From Trebouxia sp. TZW2008 (Eukaryota; Chlorophyta; Trebouxiophyceae; Trebouxiales; Trebouxiaceae): a stretch of 64,000 nucleotides of DNA. Where the stretch lies: contig BDIU01000159.1 in NCBI GenBank assembly GCA_002118135.1, positions 1 through 64,000 of the forward strand, in the 5' to 3' direction. The notes beneath the pieces were generated by a model. The model did no database searches. It was not told the origin of the DNA and worked only from the letters and a program-made list of their open reading frames with translations. Shown in pieces: positions 30,633 to 41,800 of the stretch. How positions within the stretch are numbered: the first letter of the stretch is position 1; each line of letters opens with the position of its first letter. Made by a program: the position numbers and the translations under genes.

Positions 30633-31203
30633 GACAGCACGTTACCCTTCTTATATGCAGGAAAAGAAGTGATCAGTCACTTCAGCCCGGCTGAGCCTGC
30701 CAGACGCGTGCTTGGCGTGAAGCATTACGAGCTTAAGCCAGATTGGCAACGCCACAGATGTCATCGCAAAGGAACGTCTTTGCCTAATTCATGAATGTGA
30801 CGCATGCATCGGCACAGCGGCAGCGCTGGAAGCTGAAAACCTTTTTCCTTTTGTTGCATCTTATACACAGCCACAACAAATGCAGTGCCATTCGTGAATA
30901 CGCAATTCATGTGACTTGTCGGGGCGACCGCTTGGTCAGCTTCACCAAAGTCCCTGAATAGCATCAGCGCTGGTGCCAGCATTTCTTTGCATTAGATTGC
31001 CAGCGCTGGCTGTTTCGCTTCTGAGATCCCACTTGGCAACCGGGCTCACTGATTGTTGATTGTGTGCATGCATCCGCCTCGGCGACGTATTCACTGTCGA
31101 TGCATCAAGTCATGTCGCGATTCATGAGTTCTTGAACAGTTCATGCGCCATGCGACAATAGTGTGATCCAGTTTCAAGGCGTCTGCGACAATACTGACCG
31201 GAC
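30633..31203. promoter_or_regulatory. Divergent promoter region, KATNAL2 / HPT
   Basis: 571 bp between two start codons facing apart. It should contain both promoters and 5' UTRs. No consensus elements stand out. Short frames here (for example 30761-30982 minus) have no recognisable product. Confidence 0.5.
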
Positions 31204-33845
31204 ATGCGGGGCTTACAGCAGCTGTCTGCTTCGCCTGTGTCGCCGAGTCCTCAGCCGACAGCAAACGCCCCTATCACGAGCAGAACATACAGTTCTTTGC
31301 AAGCACAATCGTGCTGGTGTCGCCGGCAGCAATTGAAGAGGCGGCAACCCGGTCAACCCGGACTCTTGGTTCAATCTCACAGCAGCAGGCTATCAAAACA
31401 TGCTCGATGTATGTCAGCCCGACCCTCGTCATGAAAATAATGTTTTGATCTCATTTGTGGACTGTTGGCTGCACCAATATTTGACTGCCCTCCAGGTGAC
31501 CTTCAGCTGCATCAGCTGAACACTAGTGCCAGTCAACCTTCAGCAGGTCTCCTAAAGCAGTTTCCATCACAATGTAGAGCAACTGCAAGGCGCAGAGTGC
31601 TCACGCAGTGTTCAGCGTCAGCAGCAGGCCAATTTGGCAGAAGTCAAGATGCATCAGCATTGCAGAGGGATGTACCAGCACTTGTAGCCAATCTGCGAGC
31701 ACTATACCAATTCTCTCGGCCACACACAATGCTCGGCACATTCATCAGCATATGCTCTGTGTCACTGCTAGCCATGGTGAGTCACACAATTTACTGTCTG
31801 TTCGCATTACCCCTGCTCCTGACACAGTCACACTACATCATGTACACAGTGACATGCACTGTAAATGCTGACTGCTTGGTATGACCTCATCAGCAAGGCA
31901 TGCTTGCAACTTATGACAGCACAGCCCTCACAAGCAATGCAGACATCATAACTACACCACATCTTGCACACACATGTCTGCTAAATATCCTTTTAGCAGT
32001 GCCTGACTGCCATTGTCAGAAATAATGTCAAATTGCCAAGTAGGTTGTTGTTGTGTAGGGTCCAGGAGATTTTGGAGCGACAGCTGCCATTGGGCTGTTG
32101 CAAGCTCTGATCCCAGCGCTGCTAATGAACATCTGCATTGTTGGCATGAACCAGATCTTTGACGTAGACATCGACAAAATCAACAAGCCTTATCTACCAC
32201 TAGCTTCAGGGGAATGGTCTTTGAACACTGGCATCAGTATGGCTGTCAGCACTGGTCTAGTGGCAGTACTGCTAGCTCTGTACATTGGGTCCACCCCTCT
32301 GTTGGCAACAGTTGTGGGCAGCCTCTTGTTGGGAATAGCGTACTCAGTGGATCTGCCCTTCCTCAGATGGAAAAAGTACCCTGTGCTGGCCATGGGATGC
32401 ATCCTATCTGTCAGGTACATAATTCTTGTCTGTACCCACATCATGCCTGTTTCTTCACTGCCATTTGACATTGTTCTGTCAGATTTATCTATGCCACTTT
32501 GATGTGAGTTGAGCTTCAAGTATTGTAACATGTCTATGACCTACTGCATACTGGACAACTGACTTTGTTCCTCAGGAGCAGACAACAGAGGAACTTTTAC
32601 TGCAGAAGTAGCCATGATGCCACCTGGGCGTTTGACTTTATGTAGCTCTTGCCCAACCTACGTCTCTTTCACCATGGACACTTTGAGCAGCATAAAAGTA
32701 GCCGCTTGAAGTCATTTGTCTGAGCATGCTCCCTTGGTCTATTGTGGCATGCGTGCTGATCTGGTGTCACAATGCAGGGCTATCATGGTGCAGCTGGGGT
32801 TCTACTTTCATATGCAGCGAGTGTTGCGCGGCAGCCGAGTCATGCTGACATGGCCCCTGGTGTTTGCCATTGGCTTCATGCTGGTCTTCTCCATTGTGAT
32901 TGCCCTCTTCAAGGACATTCCTGATGTCAAAGGAGACAAAGAGGTGGGTCACCACTGCCTCTGTCACTATGTCGCACCAATTCTCAACCTCTGGCAGATG
33001 CGTCCTGGAAGCCACAGTTTTGATCACAAGCCAAAGTTATGGCAAAATCCATGCCAGACTTTTGCAACAATGTCGTTTTCTGCAGGGCACAATTGATATC
33101 TGTAGAATGCTTGTTGCAGCGTACTTGTGCTTGATGATGGCTGCTGTTGCTTCATGCACAAGGCGTTCAGCTTAGAAAGGCCCCTGCTGCTCTTGGAGTA
33201 GCTGCAATTGCATCATGTACTGCAGCAAAGCAGCACCGGGCACAAGTGAGCAGTCAAGAGCTGTTTTCTACCACCAGAACAAAGTATGCCCATGAACAAA
33301 GTGTGCCCCTGCTGGTGCAGGCCAATGTCCAAACACTCAGTGTTCGTCTTGGGCAAAAGAGGGTGTTCTGGGCATGCATCACACTGCTGGAGCTGGCATA
33401 TGCTGGAGCCATAGGGATTGGTTCCCTGTCTCAGGTAAGGGCATGCACAGCCTGAGCAGGTCCTTACTGCACAAACGCACAAACGAGAGACAGCAATTCC
33501 ACCTTTCATGGTCAGGTCTACGCACATGGATCATGGTCAGGTGTATGCACATGGATCAGTTGCTATGCTGCTGTTTCTGAGGCTGATGACACATCACACT
33601 TCTGCTACCAAACATGCAGCCCAGATACTCTTTTCCTTTTCTCAAGCATGTGCCGAGCGTGTTTGCCGTCGCAGGTGTGGTGGAGCAAACTGGTGACAGT
33701 CAGTGTGCATCTGGCCCTGGGAGCATTCCTGTTGCGCTACGCTCAACAAGTAGACCTACAGGACACCAAATCCATCACGTCATGTTACATGCTGGTGTGG
33801 AAGCTATTTTATTCAGAGTATCTGCTAATACCATTCTTTAGGTAG
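31204..33845 (+). CDS. HPT1/VTE2: Homogentisate phytyltransferase (tocopherol synthesis), six exons, complete
   Basis: Plastid membrane prenyltransferase that joins homogentisate and phytyl diphosphate, the committed step to tocopherol. Exons: 31204-31408, 31496-31776, 32059-32414, 32778-32943, 33321-33434, 33675-33845 (TAG stop). All joins are GT-AG and phases close to 431 codons (430 residues, slightly longer than the plant enzyme). The first about 110 residues are rich in Ser, Arg, Gln and Ala, as expected of a chloroplast transit peptide. Then come LYQFSRPHTMLGTFISI, the first Asp-rich motif NQIFDVDIDKINKPYLPLAS, hydrophobic helices, the second motif ALFKDIPDVKGD, SVRLGQKRVFW, and the terminal WKLFYSEYLLIPFFR. 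Both metal/diphosphate-binding motifs are intact. The order and end match plant VTE2 closely, more so than homogentisate solanesyltransferase. Confidence 0.97.
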
Positions 33846-34538
33846 CTTGCGCCCCTCAGCAGTGCCATGTCAACGAAGCGAATCTGCCACAGCAGCTGCA
33901 AAGCAGCTTTGACTTTGTCATTGGGTTTTGACTTTGTCATCGGGTGTTGTCAGTCTGCGTCGCAACAAGTGGCAACGTCCAAAATGATGCTTGACTTGAG
34001 TGCAGCCTGTTTTGTCGTCAGAGTGACATGGCATGATAAGTGCCTGTTGAAGTTTGCAATTTTGGAATGCTGAGAGTCAGGTTCTACATGCTACTTCACT
34101 TCATGAGATATGTCAGTCTCGCAGTAAGCTGCCCATAGTGCAACAGCTGAACACAGACGAGTTCTCCACATAGGTTCACAAATCATCATCAGGAGTCGTA
34201 GTCACATTGGTTTGACCTCAAGTGTTGACACCGCCATGACCTCTGCTTCCATATTTGGTATGGCACATTGTGTGCTTCATGATCAGCCTGTGAACTCAAG
34301 GCAAAACCTCAGGAACGTTGCGTGGCTTTGCGCTGCAATGCAAACGTTACAATGCTGCATGGGCCAGGACTTGTCACACACAATATATTTGTGACAGGAG
34401 ACAGATAGAGGCCATGACAGCTGCTATGTGAACCTGCAATATGCACTCACTGTTACCCCTTGCTGCCCAAACACTGTATTCATCTATTGTGTCAGAGTCA
34501 TCTCAATGACAACGAAGTAGATGTCAAAGCGGGCATCA
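33846..34538. other. Intergenic region between convergent HPT and GDT1 genes
   Basis: 693 bp between two stop codons facing each other; it should contain two 3' UTRs. Several short plus-strand frames have no recognisable content. A short doublet (GACTTTGTCATTGGGTTTT / GACTTTGTCATCGGGTGTT) sits near 33910-33950. Confidence 0.4.
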
Positions 34539-37073
34539 TCACGTAGACATAGTTCTGTAAATGTCATATGCAGTAGCTCCAGCAAACACCAGAAATAGAC
34601 TGCCCCCCACGTACTGCACAACCTTCTCATTCAGATACTTGCCCAAAACTGAGCCTCCCAAAACTGCCAGCAGTGTAGCAACGCCGTGACCGGCAACAGC
34701 CCCAGTCACAACCCCAACTGGTGACGATGCAGCCGACAATGCTATTGTTGCCAAAAATGATTTGTCACCCCACTCTGCTGCAAAGACCAGGGTGAAGGTG
34801 GACAGCAATAAGCTTGCTGCTGCACCTGCATGCAAAGACACAATGAGTGCGGCGCACACCATAGCAGTGTGAATTGAATTCAGGTTGTGCCTTTATAGCA
34901 GTGCACTGATGATTGACGGTTTCCGTGCACATGTCCAACAGCAGCAGTCTGAGGTACATAATGGCCAGAACAGCATGTGTGCAAATCACACGAGTGGTGA
35001 TGTATGCATGGCTGACTAACCAGAGATTGCAGCTGGAAACAGCAATGTAGACAGGAGATCCTGATCAAGATCAGGTGCAGCAGAGACTCCAAATGCATGT
35101 ACCGGGCAGCTGCTAGACAAGGCATCTGCCACATTGCATACACTGCCACAGTATGCATCTGGCACACTGTGGATGCAGAACTGTGCAGCTGCCAACCTGC
35201 AGTTTGTGATGCAGCAATGCACATGAACTTCTGAAGGCAATCAGGTGCAGCACACACTATGGGTGCAGCGCATGCTGTGGTTGTAGTGCTGTGCATCTAC
35301 CACACTGCATACACTGCATACCATATGCATATACCACACTGTGAATGCACTTATATGCAGCTGGCAACCTGAAGTTCAATGCAGCAAGGAACAATATTTT
35401 CTGCATGAGACAGGGTGCAGCGCACACTATGAGAGCAGCACAGATTATGGGTGCAGCGCATACTGTGAATGCAGAACTGTGCATGTACCACACTGCATAC
35501 ATGATGCACCTGCCTCACAGTGGATGCAGTGCTGTGCATGTACCACACTGCATACATTGCATACATGATGCATGTGCCTTGCAGTGGATGCATTACTGTG
35601 CAGCTGCTCACCTGAATCCAGCCGGTCTACTTCCTCCTTGGCTTCCCTTTCTTCATCCACAGACGTATTCCCTACCTTACTAGCTTCCTGTCAACAGCAT
35701 ATAAGTCAATCCTGCTGAACCTCAAGCAGCAGACACCAAAGACGCAACTTCAAAGAGCAGTGATCATGACATCACTGTGCGGTGTTCTTTAGCAAAGACA
35801 TAAACGGTACAGCATTGCCCTAACTTAAATGTTATGTTTTGCTCAGGCAGCTTATGGAGGAGTTACCGGCTGGCTCCTTACGAAAGCAGAACAAGCATAA
35901 CACAATACATGTATTGGCCTGTATATGCATCTTTGGTGGACTCACCTGCAGCGTCTTGATGCCAAAAAACACCAACAGGACAGCAGCTGCAATGTCATCA
36001 AATGGAAGACTGGAGCTAGGAAGCAGCTCGTCAATCCCATGCAGTGCTTGCCCTAACACCACCTGCAGCACCAGAATGCTTACAAACCAGTCAAGCCCCA
36101 AATGTCCTTGTGCCTGCTCATGTGCGGAATCCTACAGACTGACAGCTGGGTGCTGCTGTGATTTGCTCAGGCAGAGCATGCACGAACCCACAATTCTTGG
36201 TGCCACTGCGCATTGCTTTCGTCAGCTCAGTGTACTCTGTATCCTGTGCCCCTTGAGGGTGAGGGACCAGGGGCAGAGGTACGGGGTACAGGGTATGGGA
36301 TGCAGGGTACGGGTTGTGAGCAACATGTGCTATGGCTTTGCTTTAGTAGAACGATAGTAGCTTTACTTACTGATATGACAGTCATGATGGCCAGGGCACC
36401 AAATGTGCCGGCAAACACCAGGCCTTTGTTCTTCTTCAGCGCTAGCAATACTGCTATGAAGAACGTCTTGTCACCAAGTTCAGAGAACAAAATGAGCAGA
36501 AATCCCGACACTAACCCCTCTCTAAATGCCTCATTGCCTACTGATCCTGCGGTCAGCAAACACATAAATCAGCAGCTGTGGCTGAGTTACATGATGTGCT
36601 GCGTGCCAGCGCCAGGGCCTACCAAAAGCACTGTCTGCGCCAGTGATCTCTCTGGCTACTTGTCCAACGCCCTGTGCTGCAGCAGTTGCTGCTGTATCTG
36701 CCAAAGCTGGGTGTGCTGCTAGGCAAGCCGCGGCTACTGTGCCTGGCACTATGCTGCGCAAGGCTAATTCTCGCCAGCTACTATATGTGGCATGAGACGA
36801 AGTTGCTGAAGACTGCCCTTCCTGTACGACGAAGTAAGCATTAGCTTGAGAAAGAGCCAACATATCGAGTGCTAACGGACCGGATATCACCTGCGATGGC
36901 CTGAGAGGTGCCGCTTGCACACCGACGCAGCGTTGCGTGTGATCAAAACACGGCAGAGCTTTTTGACCGCGCGACCTGCGTTGTGAGGGACTCAACACAG
37001 TGCAACCCCATCTTTGAGGGACCGGTCGACAGTGCGGCTGACTTTGACACAGAAGCGAGCCAGCATTACTCAT
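34539..37073 (-). CDS. GDT1 family (UPF0016/TMEM165) transporter, chloroplast PAM71-like
   Basis: GDT1 proteins are cation (Mn/Ca) and proton antiporters; the plastid members PAM71/CMT1 supply Mn to photosystem II. Exons: 37073-36623, 36546-36371, 36062-35946, 35687-35612, optional 35042-35031, 34825-34539. Phases close with or without the 12-nt exon. The first about 140 residues are a Ser/Arg/Gln-rich presequence, then a hydrophobic stretch, consistent with plastid targeting. Both family signature motifs are present: F-S-E-L-G-D-K-T-F-F in the first half and F-A-A-E-W-G-D-K-S-F in the second. Each is followed by an alternating Gly/Ala transmembrane hairpin, with an acidic hydrophilic loop (VDEEREAKEEVDRLDS) between. 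The C-terminal half GVVTGAVAGHGVATLLAVLG matches plant PAM71. Assignment to PAM71 rather than CMT1 is not decided by the sequence. Confidence 0.94.
35031..35042 (-). other. Possible 12-nt microexon in the GDT1 gene
   Basis: On the minus strand TTTCCAG|CTGCAATCTCTG|GTTAGT has an acceptor and a donor exactly 12 nt apart. Inclusion keeps phase and adds A-A-I-S before G-A-A-A-S-L-L-L, a place where plant homologs have a few more residues. Skipping also keeps phase. Only transcript data can decide. Confidence 0.35.
35085..35605. repeat. Degenerate minisatellite in a GDT1 intron
   Basis: Units of about 60-65 bp built around ACCACACTGCATACA, (G/C)CAGTGGATGCA and CTGTGCA(G/T)CTG recur through the intron up to the donor of exon 35687-35612. 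The closest pair spans about 35485-35600. Many units keep CAGCTG or TGCAG, which are acceptor- or donor-like when read on the minus strand. Confidence 0.75.
36255..36312. repeat. Short GGGTA(C)GGG-type minisatellite in a GDT1 intron
   Basis: AGGTACGGGGTACAGGGTAT followed by GGGATGCAGGGTACGGGT: about five 9-10 bp units of GGGTACAG/GGGTATGG in the intron between exons 2 and 3. Confidence 0.7.
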
Positions 37074-37532
37074 TCTACTGCTAGGTTACAGCATCAGCCT
37101 ATATGCTGGGCTTACGCCGAAGAAACAGCGAATGCGACTCACAGCGATAGGTTGAATTTCACAGCAGGGCTTTGCAGCTCAGATGGTGCTTTGCTTTGCT
37201 GCGTACTTCTCTGCAGGGACCCAAGCTGACCGCAATAAGCGCAGTGAAGCGCTTATTGCGTTTGCTGCACTCCTCACCTCTCCTTCGTATCGAAATATCG
37301 CACATGGACGTCCATGTGGCCGGTTCACTTTGTTTACCGCAAACCCTACGAGCCTTTTGGTAGGGTATTATCCCCATGCCGGCAAGGTGTAGGCCTGAAT
37401 TTGCTGTGCTCTTGGCACCCACTGAACTTGCTTCGTTGCCAAGCGCCACGAGCCGTTCAGGGACGCATCCGAGGACGGTTTGGGACGTGCACCTGACGAA
37501 GAGCCTGAGCGTTGCCCACGTTGGTGTTTGAC
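37074..37532. promoter_or_regulatory. Divergent promoter region, GDT1 / PSRP-3
   Basis: 459 bp between two start codons facing apart. A 176-codon minus-strand frame (37159-37689) crosses it and the PSRP-3 first exon but resembles nothing. If PSRP-3 has a separate transit-peptide exon, this is where it would lie; I could not find one with a consistent splice. Confidence 0.45.
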
Positions 37533-40500
37533 ATGGCCTACACCACAGCCCTGACTCAATGGGCAGGGCCACAGGTGCGCTGGTAAACGCGATTTGACCT
37601 TGCGAGCTTGCGCTGATGCTGACGCAAGTTTGCATCTTCGCAGTGCTTACACACATCAGGACGTCCTGCCAGAACGAGTCCCCAAGCATTTAGCAGAAAA
37701 GGCTTGTATCACCCTCAGCACAGCATCTGCAGGCTAGCACAGCTTAAGCAGCGTCTGCCGCATGCAACCGGCACTCAGGTGATGCTTTGCACGGCTTACA
37801 AACTATCCAGCTCAGCCACTCAATCAGCCTAAGAGCCTGCTCTATTGAAGTCAGGATTGCGCTGAGTCAGAAACTCGTTCGACTGTTTGTGCCTAGTCAA
37901 TGACTGCCACTTACCAGCAGCAGTGAGTTGTATGTAAAATGTTGATACCTAGGGAAGGCTCTTGTTGACATTTGGTGCAAATGCCTGTTGTTACGCTGTT
38001 GTCACGCTGTAGGTGCGGGATGAAGATTTGCAATCCGTAGGCAATCAAGAAGCCTTCCAAGAATTGCATGAGGAGAAAGTTCTGGATGCTGTAACTGATG
38101 ACTCGGTCATAGCAGATGTGATACAAGAGGACAATGAGCGAAAGCCTGCCAAAACCTATGACATATCAGACAGGTTCCACAACACGGAAGGCATCACTGA
38201 TGACGACATAGTGCAATGCTTTGAGATGTATGGCCCAAAGTTGGATGACAATGGACGTGTGATACGAGATGATGAGGATGAAACCGATGAACTTGCGGGA
38301 ATAGATCGTGAGGTTGACACCATGCTGCGCTTTCAGCAGGAGATTTATGAAGATCTCGAAGAAGATGAGGATGACGAGGACGAGGAAAAAGCGCAGACTC
38401 CTGATGTAAGCACCTCCCTTCTAGTCTGACTGGATCAACGTTGCTTGTCTCTAAGTCAGACCCTGACTCTTGATTGGTGGCAAAGCTGTCCTGTCTTGTA
38501 ACTCTATTGTGTATGCATCCTCTCTCAAAATCTCATCTCAGTCCTGCCTGCATTGGCAAAGCCAAGCTGCTGTATAAGAGTGTCATGCTGCATGTGGTTT
38601 CCTCACCTTTCCTGTGTATGCGCAGCGCTACAACAGTGACATAGCATGCAGCACCTGTCTTTGCCTCTCAGCATTGCATTCAATCTGGTCTGCAAAAGGG
38701 TCCCGTTGTCAATTCTGGTGCAGCTCAGCCAGATTCTGCAAACTGTGCAAGTGCTTGAGCGTACAGCAGAAGCTGATTTCCTTCCTATATGATAGTTGTT
38801 GTTCCCGCGTGTTCGTCTTGCATGCAGCATTTGCAAGAACTAGCCTGAAGCCTGTACTGCTCATCAAACAAGGACTGCATTGGCAGAAGCATTGCTTTAA
38901 AATTCAGTCTCAAGCCAGTAAGCTGAGTCCTCTCAGCGATCTGCATGCTGTGGTCGTCCTCAAGTTCTTTTCGCTTTCACACCCTGGCTTTGATGAATTG
39001 CATCACATGTTGCTCTTTACTTCTGGATGTACAGGTGCCAGAGCATATACTTATCTGCATTTGCGCGCTGAACAGATGCTCAATATTGGCTGATGAAGCT
39101 TGCAGCATGCGACATGTATCTACACCTGTATAACATACATTGTTTGATCTGTGTTGGATTACAAGATACTTTGTATTGGAGAGCTTTTGCATCTTGACTT
39201 CTGATGCTTGCAGCATGTATGACTGATCTGCACCAGTATGATGTATGTTGATTGTTATATGCTGGATTACTGTACATGTTATATTGGGGCTGTTTAGCAT
39301 CTTTACTGCTGACGCTTGCAGGCTGTATAATATGTCTGCAACAGTATACTATATGTTGGTTGATATATGTTGGATTGATATACATTATGTTGGAGCTGTT
39401 TTGCATCTAGGTTGCTGATGCTTGCAGGAAATTTTTGACAGCATGTTCGAAGATCAAGCTGAGGCTTTGGGCATCAACAAGCTTCAGAAACCAGAATTCA
39501 CGCTCAACTTCTTGTGGCTGGAGAAAAATCTTGGGGTCAGTGTTGACCAGGTCTTTGGCGAGGTGACATTGCTATTCCATTCAGTACCCATGCTGACGCA
39601 TCTTGACCAATGTAAATGTTGACAGCATGTTGCTTAGAAGGGTCTGCTCTTTGGGGTTTGCGTGACATCACGTCATATGACAAGATGCAGCAGACAGAAT
39701 TGCTCATGAACACTGAACCACCACACTCATCACCATACTGTCCGACCTGGTCATTGCTGTTGCAGGGGGACGTTTAGTATTGCATATCATGTGTCGGCGA
39801 TCATGTAGTGTGTGTTCCACCATCTACACTGCATCTCAGTCATGCGTACTGTTGAACGCTTGCGCGTTGAGTAGCTCGTACTGTGTGTTGAGTATCATGG
39901 ACGGTGATCAATTGCTCATGAGTACAGACTCAGCAGTGACCATAGCTCTTTGATGGCAAGTGCACAGTCTCGATGCCTATGCCTCCCACTACACGATCAC
40001 TCCGTTTCTGCTGTACTCATGTTTGGTCTACTCAAGACCTGGCATGAGCCTCAAAAGCATGAAAACCCTTGCCAACAGCTACGCTGGGTGACATACAACA
40101 TGTGAATCAATGCTGATGTGCTATTGATGTCCCTGTTGCAACAGCCTCCCAGAGGGCTCATATGTTCATTCACTCATTCATTTTGAGCGTATGCTAGGCA
40201 TGCTCAGCAGGCCCAGCTAGGTAAGTATTGGAGCAAGTAACTGTCCCCAACCTGTGCAGTCTTGTGCTATCCTAAAGCAATTAAGCTGTGCTGATATGTC
40301 GCTCACTCCTAGTCTGTATTCTGCAGGAGAAGAAAAGTCCTGTCACAGAGTACTTCTTCTGGCCTCGTGCAGACGCCTGGGAGGAGCTCAAAAATGCTTT
40401 AGAAGACAAGCAATGGATTCACCAGGAGTAAGTTTTCCCAGCTTGCCAGATTCTAGACCCAAGGAAAATAAGCCCAGTTTGCAACTAGCTTGCCAGATGC

Positions 40501-40805
40501 TAAGCCAAGCATGAAAAACCCCCTTTTGCAACCTCAGCAGTGTTCTGCCAGAGTGCCCTCTGGTGTTGCATGACGCATCATGGGCTCTTGTGCGGAGCAG
40601 ATGTTGTGCAACAAGTGACATGCATTCACTCAGTCATCTTGCTGTCTGTGCTGCTGACGCTTATTGGTCGCCTTGCAGCGACAAGATATACTTGCTCAAC
40701 GGGGCAACTCTGGTCATCAACTTCTGGCAAGACAGTGAAGTGAAGCCATCCCTTGATGAAGTAAGGGAGAGGTTTCCAGATTGCATGTTCCAAGGCAGCA
40801 GTTGA
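37533..40805 (+). CDS. PSRP3: Plastid-specific 30S ribosomal protein 3 (PSRP-3/Ycf65 family), with acidic N-terminal extension
   Basis: Component of the chloroplast small ribosomal subunit. Exons: 37533-37574, 38013-38405, 39428-39562, 40327-40427, 40679-40805 (TGA). Phases close to 266 codons (265 residues). The C-terminal about 90 residues are the Ycf65 domain: [60 protein letters not shown] and TLVINFWQ, matching plant and plastid-encoded homologs in order. The preceding about 150 residues are strongly acidic (runs of D/E near 38270-38390) and unlike a transit peptide. The first exon ([14 protein letters not shown]) is short and also does not look like a transit peptide, so the true start may be upstream. 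The intron before exon 3 carries four tandem 3' splice-site copies. Confidence 0.9.
39092..39427 (+). repeat. Tandem array of a 3' splice-site unit (about 108 bp, four GATGCTTGCAG ends)
   Basis: GATGAAGCTTGCAG (39092-39105), GATGCTTGCAG (39203-39213), GACGCTTGCAG (39311-39321) and GATGCTTGCAG (39417-39427) are spaced 108, 108 and 106 bp. Sequence between them is repeated (TGTAT..., TATGTTGGATT..., GGAGCTGTTTTGCATCT). The last copy is the functional acceptor of the PSRP-3 exon starting 39428. Confidence 0.9.
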
Positions 40806-41800
40806 TTGTAAAAAGCAATTTGCTCAAGGCAATGCAGCAGAACATTTGGAGTTGCAAGCCTTTGCTACTGAAGGTTTCTGAAGGGGTGTTGCCATCACCC
40901 CTAACTTGACCCGACAGAGTTGCCCGTAACTTGATCAGACAAGGCTCACCCCTAATCTGACCCAGCAAGGGTGAAGGCCCTCTGAGGCAGTTTCCTTTAA
41001 GCATAACTCAGCTGCAGGGGCTGCAGGTGTACATGCACAAACTGTTGCTGTGCAATTGCTGCTTGTGACCTTTGTGTGTCAATTGCTATGATTTGCCTAT
41101 GCTCAAACGAGGCCTGCAAGACCTGCCCATGTTTTTTGATTGAGGGCTTTGCAGAAACTTTTACAAGTAACGCTTTGGACCAAGACGCTGCAGTTTCAGG
41201 GCACACGCACATCTGTTGACTTGACTACAGGCAGGTTTTAGCCGAAACGTGTAGGGCTAAATCACTGGTCTGGTTTTGTGAGGCCTGCTGTCTAGGACAG
41301 CCACTTGCTTGCCCTACATGGCACTCAGCAAGGCAAACTTCATCATTACTCTGCATGAGACTCTGCTAGTGCACTACTGAAGCCAAATGTCAAGACCTCT
41401 GTGCACTACGTGGCATGGTTGCACTCCTACAGAGCCATAGTGCATTACCTCAGATGGACACCCAGCTGCTGAGCAGAAGTGGGCAGCATGCACATGTTTC
41501 ACACAGTCAGAGTACAGCTAGAATCACCTGCTGAATCCTAGATGGTTCTATCCGGACCTGAACGATTTAATTTGGCTGTATGAATTATAAAGCTTGTCCA
41601 GCGTGGAAACCACACGTGTGCTTGCCAGGTCACTAATAAAGCCATACTGCATCGCTTTGCAGCTGACCTGGCAGCGTCTACCGAAAGTCAACTGCCCTTC
41701 GACGCGCAACGCAACGCACGATTGACACGAGAGGCGCATCAAGTTGACGAAGTGATCAGCACTGCCCAGCAGATTCTGTGTGCTCCGAGTGTTGCCAACC
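40806..41800. other. Intergenic region between PSRP-3 and the carrier gene
   Basis: About 995 bp. Near 40890-40975 the phrases CCCCTAACTTGACCCGACAG, CCCGTAACTTGATCAGACAA and CCCCTAATCTGACCCAGCAA form a three-copy 28-34 bp repeat. The last few hundred bases should be the carrier promoter. No gene seen. Confidence 0.45.

Noticed and set aside
37159..37689. 176-codon minus-strand reading frame
   Set aside because: It crosses the GDT1/PSRP-3 promoter region and the PSRP-3 first exon, has no recognisable domain, and has many Cys, Ser and Arg residues typical of a chance frame.
39092..39427. The 108-bp array as a CRISPR array
   Set aside because: Whole units are repeated, not short repeats with unique spacers, and the host is clearly eukaryotic.
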